From: Ascidia mentula
Lineage: Eukaryota > Chordata > Ascidiacea > Phlebobranchia > Ascidiidae
Length of the DNA stretch: 64,000 nt
Assembly (NCBI GenBank): GCA_947561715.1
Contig: OX387200.1
Coordinates: 18,912,501-18,976,500 of the forward strand
Direction of reading: 5' to 3'
The notes beneath the pieces were generated by a model. The model saw only the letters and a list, made by a program, of their open reading frames with translations. It was not told where the DNA came from and ran no database searches. Shown here piece by piece: positions 61,301 through 64,000 of the stretch; the first letter of the stretch is position 1, and every line of letters begins with the position of its first letter. Position numbers and translations under genes: made by a program.

Positions 61301-64000
61301 ATTTGTTTTCAGTTAATGTACAAAAAGCAACAAGCAATTTCACTACCATTGACCAACCGATAATCTAAAGTGGAGAGTCTGTCAACCTCTGGAGCAAGAA
61401 GTTTTTCAGGATATTCTTCACCCTCTGGCAAACAACCAGCAGAAGTCCAAACTTCTTTTAAACAATCCATTGAATGTCTTCCATTGTAGTTGGTACAAAC
61501 AGCTGGCAAAACTAATAGAAAATAACTATTATAACAGAAAAAAAAACAACAACCTAACAAGACCAATTGCCTATGATGCAAATAAATGAAAGCACATTTT
61601 TTGGCATCACTACAATTCACAAGTGACACTAGATTGGCAATTATAATATTCTGTGAATTTTTCTTATAGCATTTTACTGCCTAAATTTCCAACCAAAGGT
61701 GTAGTTGATCCAGTTGGAAACTGTATAAATACCTATCCCATAGCAGTTTGTTTGGGCAATGTAATTTCCTGTGTCTGCATCTGTCTTGGTTGTATTCATT
61801 TCAGCTACAAGATCTCTGTCAAAACAAAAACAAAATTTGGGCGGGTTGGTCTTTAAATCTTCTTTAAAAGACAAATTACGTATAATTCATTCTTGAGAGT
61901 GTTTGCCTCTGGGCAGGAGTCAAATTGTCTGGATATTCTGCACCCTCTGGTAAACAACCAACCAAATTCCAAACAGATTTTAAACAATCCAAAGAATGTG
62001 GACCATCGAATGTTGTGCAAGAAGTAGGAAGCACTGCAGAAAATGTAACACTAAAAACGGCTTGTTTGTGTCAAATCATTAACATTTACCAATTCCCAAA
62101 CATGCAAGCAGTTCTGATGCATCGCCATTGTGTGCTTTAGATTTGGTTGTGTTCATACGAATCAACAATTCACTAAAAAATACAAAAATTCTACAACATC
62201 TAAATCATACCAGAAACACTCTAGGATGTTTGAAAAATTTACACAGAAACTTTATCAATAAAATAAATTGTTCACGAAAATTCAACATTTATGGGACAAA
62301 ATTCACTATGTTCTAATGTTTCTGCAGCTTAAATATTCATAATGCTAACTGATAGGTGCTCTAATGTCATACCTTTGCATATAGTTAGTATTTAGGTTAT
62401 AGCAATTTTTCTCGGAAGATTAAGACACCATTGGTATATTATTGCACTAGAACATAGACACAAGTCTTTCATATACAAATACCACATGTGCACAATTGAA
62501 ATACACATCAAGAAACAGCTACCGGTAAGTAAGATTTGACAAAACAAAAAATTCAGGACGAGATAGTTTCTCAGGATATTCATCCCCTGCAGGCAAACAT
62601 CCAACAGAAGACCAGACAGTTTTCAGGCAATCCATGGAGTGTGAACCATTATATGTTGTACAGCTTTCAGGTAATTCTGAAATTGCACAAATTAAGTGTT
62701 GCTAATATAAGAAATATTATCATGAAATCCAACCAATTCCGAAACAATCTAGTTGTTCAGTAGTAGATCCACTGTCAGCTCCTGCTTTGACACCTTCCAT
62801 TTCAGATACCAGTGTCCTTAAAATCAATGTCACAAAAAAGTATAATTCAGGTGGGACATTTAGGCCATTCACAACTTAAATTTGTTTTCAGTTAATGTAC
62901 AAAAAGCAACAAGCAATTTCACTACCATTGACCAACCGATAATCTAAAGTGGAGAGTCTGTCAACCTCTGGAGCAAGAAGTTTTTCAGGATATTCTTCAC
63001 CCTCTGGCAAACAACCAGCAGAAGTCCAAACTTCTTTTAAACAATCCATTGAATGTCTTCCATTGTAGTTGGTACAAACAGCTGGCAAAACTAATAGAAA
63101 ATAACTATTATAACAGAAAAAAAAACAACAACCTAACAAGACCAATTGCCTATGATGCAAATAAATGAAAGCACATTTTTTGGCATCACTACAATTCACA
63201 AGTGACAATAGATTGGCAATTATAATATTCTGTAAATTTTTTTTCTAGCATTTTACTGCCTCAATTTTCAACCAAAGGTGTAGTTGATCCATTTGGAAAC
63301 TGTATAAATACCTATCCCATAGCAATTTGTTTGGGCAATGTAATTTCCTGTGTCTGCATCTGTCTTGGTTGTATTCATTTCAGCCACAAGATCTCTGTCA
63401 AAACAAACAAAAAATTTGGGCGGGTTGGTCTTCAAATCTTCTTTAAAAGATAAATTACGTATAATTCATTCTTGAGAGTGTTTGCCTCTGGGCAGGAGTC
63501 AAATTGTCTGGATATTCTGCACCCTCTGGTAAACAACCAACCAAATTCCAAACAGATTTTAAACAATCCAAAGAATGTGGACCATCGAATGTTGTGCAAG
63601 AAGTAGGAAGCACTGCAGAAAATGTAACACTAAAAACAGCTTGTTTGTGTCAAATCATTAACATTTACCAATTCCCAAACATGCACGCAGTTCTGATGCA
63701 TCGCCATTGTGTGCTTTAGATTTGGTTGTGTTCATACGAAACAACAATTCACTAAAAAATGCAAAAATTCTACAACATCTAAATCATGCCAGAAACACTC
63801 AAGGATGTTTGAAAAATTTACACAGAAACTTTATTTAATAAAATAAATTGTTCACGAAAATTCAAGATTTATGGGACAAAATTTACTGTGTTCTAAGATT
63901 TTTGCAGCCTTGATGTTCATAATGCTAACAAATGAGTGTTTTAACCTTTTTCATAATACAAATACCCCAGTTGCACAATTAAGTTAAACATCGACGAAAC
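15089..64000 (-). CDS. Giant polycystin-1-like mosaic receptor (5' end outside window)
   Basis: A continuous chain of 142 exons (listed in the domain entries) keeps one open reading frame from 63,751 down to the stop at 15089-15091, about 6,700 residues. Order from N-terminus: 37 four-Cys domains (the first cut by the window edge), EGF/EB-like exon, nested C-type lectin domains, one four-Cys domain, C-type lectin, C-type lectin with beta-trefoil and Link modules, 29 sushi domains (one with a nested beta-trefoil), discoidin domain, TM1, PLAT, four further TM helices. TM1-PLAT-TM2/3 is the polycystin-1/REJ core. I found no terminal exon, internal promoter or phase break that would split it into separate genes, but transcript data could still show more than one. 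A cell-surface recognition role is inferred from the modules. Weakest junctions: the 32104/31030 join and the donor at 40967. Confidence 0.75.
16785..16957 (-). other. PLAT (lipoxygenase homology) domain exon
   Basis: The exon encodes RYILSMPPPPLEQPSYSYEL then SDLLIRIHGSRGSTPIVWL, the start of a PLAT beta-sandwich (Y-x-Y/F-x-V/L ... I-x-I/L-x-G-x-x-G-x-S). It starts in phase 0 after TM1 and ends in phase 2, joining the last exon as ILR-PGFTDTY. In polycystin-1 proteins PLAT sits in the first cytoplasmic loop, directly after TM1, as here. The domain is divergent and has an acidic insert in its second half. Confidence 0.75.
17245..19177 (-). other. Discoidin (F5/8 type C) domain, GPS-like remnant and TM1
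   Basis: Exons 19020-19177, 18677-18832, 18423-18539, 17862-17980 and 17245-17455. Discoidin signatures: KAVDGERDTYW, then GWTFTIDMGRVYLIGS, then ISANLREWKYLG, then ARYIRLNITA ending FGLYGASFDC. The first exon (SDDFEGHLTLF...) has no clear assignment. Right after the discoidin end comes CTDLVTYNF, which resembles the last Cys-x-H-L-T-x-F segment of a GPS site, and then TM1 (VPALVSALLGFYALLMLLAV) with a basic stop RKDQKNRWR. The usual complete GPS (paired W and four Cys) is not seen, so autoproteolysis looks unlikely. Confidence 0.75.
19481..22489 (-). other. Sushi/CCP domains 24-29 (membrane-proximal block)
   Basis: Six CCP domains in transcript order: 22283-22489; 21703-21903; a split one in 21373-21468 plus 21056-21175; 20532-20738; 20002-20187; 19481-19714. 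Each has four Cys and the W near the end (for example GTWDLALNSLKC, GKWIPDPILLQC, SWEPDPSAIKC). Every CCP exon or exon pair is phase 1 at both ends, the classic shuffling phase. The last CCP (19481-19714) ends with a weak donor GTTCAT but joins the discoidin block in phase. Confidence 0.88.
20951..21011. repeat. Retroelement-like 3' end fragment
   Basis: On the minus strand the stretch reads CCTTGAGGAAGTCTCGCGGA then GACGAAACGTCGGTTTCAAA, the GAGGAAG...CGAAACGTCGG signature common at ends of Penelope-like and some non-LTR elements. Only a fragment is present, in the intron between two sushi exons. Confidence 0.5.
22681..25779 (-). other. Sushi/CCP domains 17-23
   Basis: In transcript order: 25582-25779 (DWDPDPSSIFC); split 25292-25419 plus 25138-25228 (joined in phase 0, the only phase 0 join within a CCP here); 24618-24812; 24243-24440 (IVCGFPNQPSHG ... 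NWEPSNLIQDC); split 23886-23993 plus 23655-23753; 23324-23536; 22681-22881. All four CCP cysteines are present in each. Introns between are short and AT-rich; nothing else was seen in them. Confidence 0.88.
26101..29519 (-). other. Sushi/CCP domains 10-16
   Basis: Seven CCP domains, one exon each, phase 1 at both ends: 29328-29519 (DITCPLPYF), 28585-28785, 28057-28275, 27529-27720, 27109-27291, 26527-26718, 26101-26289 (VVCPPLSPIPHAS). The domain at 28057-28275 has a longer first loop before GDIEFPRN. The 28786-29327 intron contains the hairpin described separately. Confidence 0.88.
28877..28961. repeat. Hairpin element (MITE-like)
   Basis: Two inverted arms of about 32 nt, left 28877-28908 and right 28930-28961, both containing GACTGGCCCATATT or its complement, are separated by about 20 nt. 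They sit in the intron between sushi exons 28585 and 29328. No coding capacity. Confidence 0.7.
31206..32103 (-). other. Large intron with retroelement 3' tail
   Basis: This 0.9-kb intron has no supported exon. Around 31610-31759 on the plus strand it holds a stretch ending GATGTAAATAAACTGAATTG, a tail typical of non-LTR retroposon copies. Confidence 0.5.
31610..31759. repeat. Non-LTR retroposon tail
   Basis: The stretch ends TCGGATTATGATGTAAATAA then ACTGAATTGAATTG, resembling the short GAATT-type tails of non-LTR retroposons. No reverse transcriptase frame is nearby, so it is a 5'-truncated copy or SINE. Confidence 0.5.
32358..33049 (-). other. Beta-trefoil (mannose-receptor CysR/ricin-B-like) domain inside a sushi domain
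   Basis: Exons 32886-33049, 32767-32828 and 32358-32461, together 330 nt (110 codons), phase 1 at both outer ends. The protein reads SFLIYSPQRQGCVTARR ... SKCQPEDQANTWMWDW ... TWTCLGYSGSG ... LLQICNHE, which follows the Cys-rich N-terminal domain of mannose receptors (FLIY, RCV, C....W, CLG). The upstream exon ends after the second Cys of a CCP (YTCKEKG) and the downstream exon starts before the third (KYVTMQSLC), so the trefoil interrupts that CCP. Confidence 0.75.
35329..35465 (-). other. C-terminal half of a C-type lectin domain
   Basis: The exon (phase 2 to 1) encodes GEVGSNILNN ... LWCGTYSLLAPHK ... RSCLAPHYFICKK, the pattern of the last CTLD cysteines (W-C-G ... C-x-x-x-x-x-F-I-C). It probably completes the CTLD whose first half is encoded at 37784-38458, with the trefoil and Link modules between. 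It directly precedes the first sushi exon. Confidence 0.65.
35687..36108 (-). other. Link (hyaluronan-binding type) module
   Basis: Exons 35974-36108 and 35687-35903. The join reads MEQACKLQGGHFATMSEIHA and continues AAIRDGFVDGCVCAHV ... DPGCKNFTG ... AAWCYR. This follows the Link consensus (A-x-x-C ... G-G-H-L-A-T-x-x-Q-L-x-A-A-x-x-x-G-F-x-x-C-A-x-G-W ... CG ... YCY). The GW after the third Cys is not conserved, so hyaluronan binding cannot be assumed. Confidence 0.75.
36342..37385 (-). other. Second beta-trefoil (mannose-receptor CysR-like) domain
   Basis: Exons 37241-37385, 36966-37090, 36729-36856, 36342-36459. Motifs in order: RCLYGDHKK, SCDYSRAERLTWVWVSS, LFTGKCLTA, VLPCDLVNPNQQWVCHSS, and NKYLCDE. 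The spacing C....L.W ... GKCL ... C......QQW.C matches the Cys-rich trefoil of mannose receptors. It sits between the first half of a CTLD and a Link module. Confidence 0.7.
37420..37633. repeat. Dispersed repeat, copy a
   Basis: About 215 bp, beginning CAGATGGCCACTGTGTCGAA and ending near AGGCCCCATG, matches 39163-39400 along its length. It begins about 35 bp upstream of the splice acceptor of the exon ending at 37385. Confidence 0.7.
37784..38458 (-). other. C-type lectin domain, N-terminal part
   Basis: Exons 38317-38458, 38073-38165, 37784-37905. It starts VTCDYPAKYSG, includes EAQENCEKTNGELALVEDD (the C-x-x-x-x-G-x-L-A-x-V core of CTLDs) and RFWVSLFDDPP ... NWVWKEKG. The last Cys-containing strands do not follow directly; the best match is exon 35329-35465, so this CTLD appears interrupted by the trefoil and Link exons. 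Confidence 0.75.
38679..40117 (-). other. C-type lectin domain, complete
   Basis: Exons 40011-40117, 39680-39788, 38679-38858. It reads YAEARETCKKENAVLPM ... TTKWWIGLDDQQTEGFYEWS, then SGEPLDPKGGDYTNWSP ... DCVAINVANQMRWIEEDC ... SFICIK. The usual EPN sugar-selectivity triplet is EPL and the WND is RWIEED, so classical mannose binding is doubtful. Intron 38859-39679 carries a dispersed repeat. Confidence 0.85.
39040..39400. repeat. Dispersed repeat, copy b
   Basis: 39163-39400 matches 37420-37633. The flanking 39040-39160 (GATGCTTTTTAAAACGAAAT, then GGATTTTAACCT) resembles 21965-22040, and its CAGACAGATGGCCACTGTTT start recurs as fragments near 19270 and 25995. It fills part of the 38859-39679 intron. 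Family unknown. Confidence 0.65.
40192..40714 (-). other. Isolated divergent four-Cys domain
   Basis: Exons 40591-40714 and 40192-40339. The second part reads MSRFREIKDRSNSEEDLYAE then LCNFKG, and the first has KCVRHISKW, matching the pattern of the four-Cys domains upstream (KCL..VW ... V..M..IK ... CFG). It lies between two lectin regions, so it is a distant copy that escaped the tandem amplification. An extra Cys pair (LQCKF, VEC) is present. Confidence 0.6.
40967..41165 (-). other. C-type lectin C-terminal half with EPN and WND motifs
   Basis: One exon (phase 1 to 2) reads FERWHNGGSEFGEPND then AWCGEHCGAI ... FWNDYLCERKFGFSCEV. It has both EPN (mannose-type selectivity) and WND, the full set of classical calcium/sugar ligands. 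Its N-terminal half is not adjacent; the matching first half is at 43299-43884, with a whole other CTLD between. Donor choice is uncertain: GG|GTGTTT keeps phase with the next exon, while the earlier G|GTGGGT does not. Confidence 0.75.
41352..42775 (-). other. C-type lectin domain nested inside another
   Basis: Exons 42579-42775, 41714-41909, 41352-41501, together 543 nt (181 codons), phase 1 at both outer ends. It is a complete CTLD: YYDQADLLMNRTDAVIFCG, GGHLPILRN, GAWLGMTRG ... VWDDGVL, then EEYCTRMLGQGATWDDWGC and LHVVCEL. The last calcium motif is WDD in place of WND. Confidence 0.8.
41910..42578 (-). other. Intron within the nested lectin domain
   Basis: A 0.67-kb intron between exons of the nested CTLD. 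I see no supported exon on either strand and no identifiable element. The neighbouring 42776-43298 intron (0.5 kb) likewise shows nothing I can name. Confidence 0.5.
43299..43884 (-). other. C-type lectin N-terminal half
   Basis: Exons 43789-43884 and 43299-43484. It reads ATWHEASFYCKDLGGNLAVP ... NAIWIGMNDLEVEGRWKFEG then ESVNLPHIFK, and stops where the long loop of a CTLD should continue. The next exon in order begins a new CTLD (42579-42775). The missing half is supplied by 40967-41165. Confidence 0.78.
43945..44058 (-). other. EGF/EB-like six-cysteine module
   Basis: One phase 1-1 exon reads NICAPTCSTNEQCLNNTCWC followed by SDLFSPYNC. Cysteine spacing C-x3-C-x5-C-x4-C-x-C-x8-C fits a small EGF-like or EB module. 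It separates the four-Cys array from the lectin block. Confidence 0.65.
46400..46470. repeat. Short dispersed repeat, copy b
   Basis: Matches 14855-14930 in the same orientation with a few differences. It lies in an intron of the giant gene beside the hairpin element at 46597-46772. Confidence 0.6.
46597..46772. repeat. Hairpin element (MITE-like), ~176 bp
   Basis: Inverted arms of about 46 nt: left from 46597 (includes GGCATACATTGGTTAAT), right ending at 46772 (includes ATTAACCAATGTATGCC). The spacer is about 80 nt. The arms match with only a few mismatches, so the insertion looks fairly recent. Confidence 0.75.
47033..58088 (-). repeat. Tandem array of ~1.055-kb units, each two four-Cys domains
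   Basis: Exons alternate. Type alpha A: 47357-47510, 48439-48592, 49497-49650, 50551-50704, 51605-51758, 52662-52815, 53716-53869, 54769-54922, 55821-55974, 56877-57030, 57935-58088. Its B partners: 47033, 48121, 49180, 50235, 51290, 52346, 53404, 54455, 55510, 56562, 57618 (83 nt each). Type beta A (151 nt): 47888, 48946, 50002, 51057, 52112, 53169, 54223, 55276, 56328, 57384. Its B partners: 47569, 48651, 49709, 50763, 51817, 52874, 53928, 54981, 56033, 57089 (83 nt each). Alpha reads LPANCTTYNGPHSMDCLK ... GCLPEGFDFPENLS, then ELVTHMESIKNESDDGDES. Beta reads LPTSCPTFYGRHSKDCLK ... AEGKRYPDKL, then TLVTEIEAIRTDADSGSS. Introns are conserved too, so whole genomic units were copied. Every exon keeps frame and splice sites. 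Confidence 0.88.
58151..59518 (-). repeat. Four-Cys domains, older intermediate copies
   Basis: Exons in genomic order: B 58151-58233, A 58313-58466, B 58822-58904, A 58959-59112, B 59169-59251, A 59365-59518. The A at 58313 reads LPTLCPSYNGPHSMDCLKEV; the A at 58959 has GCLQQGAEYP. They link the 1.05-kb array to the 1.58-kb units and are less alike than either set. The 58467-58821 intron (about 350 nt) shows nothing else. Confidence 0.8.
59576..61097 (-). repeat. 1,579-bp unit, copy 1: three four-Cys domains
   Basis: Exons: B 59576-59658, A 59779-59932, B 60154-60236, A 60301-60454, B 60511-60593, A 60944-61097. The three A exons read LPAVCTNYNGRHSMDCLK, LPTSCTTFDGPHSLDCLK and (with SH for PH) NGSHSMDCLK. 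All are phase-consistent. The copy differs from the next mainly by scattered single bases. Confidence 0.88.
61155..62676 (-). repeat. 1,579-bp unit, copy 2
   Basis: Same layout as copy 1 shifted by 1,579 bp: B 61155-61237, A 61358-61511, B 61733-61815, A 61880-62033, B 62090-62172, A 62523-62676. Exons and introns are both almost identical to copy 1, which implies a very recent tandem duplication or ongoing homogenisation. Confidence 0.88.
62734..64000 (-). repeat. 1,579-bp unit, copy 3, running off the window
   Basis: B 62734-62816, A 62937-63090, B 63312-63394, A 63459-63612, B 63669-63751. It is nearly identical to copy 2 up to about 63,890, after which the intron sequence diverges. The A exon that should precede B 63669 lies beyond 64,000. 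The gene therefore continues upstream and its start, signal peptide and total repeat number are not visible. Confidence 0.85.

Noticed and set aside
60074..63719. Plus-strand open frames repeated every 1,579 bp
   Set aside because: They are antisense to the four-Cys exons and recur only because the unit is duplicated.
44357..64000. CRISPR-like regular repeat spacing
   Set aside because: The repeats are 80-150-nt protein-coding exons with splice sites in a eukaryotic gene.
15089..64000. A fibrinogen-like v-Themis-type partner gene nested in an intron
   Set aside because: I looked because Ciona s-Themis genes have such a partner; no fibrinogen-domain frame was seen in any intron on either strand.

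Overview
The window looks like nuclear DNA from an invertebrate chordate. It is AT-rich, its genes have many short exons with GT..AG introns, and the coding content is metazoan (Ig/FN3 adhesion molecule, sushi, C-type lectin, Link, discoidin, PLAT). A compact intron-rich genome with an NCAM-type gene fits a tunicate such as Ciona best, but that is inference; no species marker was seen. All exon models below were read by hand from splice sites and reading phase.

Plus strand, 1.5-13.8 kb: one complete 22-exon gene for an NCAM-type adhesion receptor (signal peptide, 5 Ig, 2 FN3, one membrane segment, acidic tail; 939 residues). Its summed exons give exactly 940 codons. It has a GC-AG intron, an enlarged fifth Ig domain, and a 3'UTR packed with TGACGTCA-like sites.

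Minus strand, 15.1 kb to beyond 64 kb: one giant gene whose 5' end lies outside the window. I can chain 142 exons in consistent phase with no stop, about 6,700 residues. In protein order it encodes 36 complete copies (plus one cut by the window edge) of a roughly 78-residue four-cysteine domain that I cannot assign to a family; a small EGF/EB-like exon; C-type lectin domains, one sitting inside another; one more four-Cys domain; two further C-type lectin domains; a mannose-receptor-like beta-trefoil and a Link module; 29 sushi (CCP) domains, one of them interrupted by a second beta-trefoil; a discoidin (F5/8C) domain; then a polycystin-1-like membrane end (TM1, PLAT, four more TM helices) with no channel segment. 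The two genes converge tail to tail, with poly(A) signals under 200 bp apart.

The four-Cys domains are still being amplified. About 47.0-58.1 kb holds ten to eleven tandem units of about 1.055 kb (two domains each), partly organised as 2.1-kb dimers. 59.6-64 kb holds near-identical 1,579-bp units of three domains each. The introns also hold hairpin (MITE-like) elements and retroelement 3' tails. The gene resembles a surface recognition receptor made of carbohydrate- and complement-type modules on a polycystin-type anchor; its biological role is not shown by the sequence.
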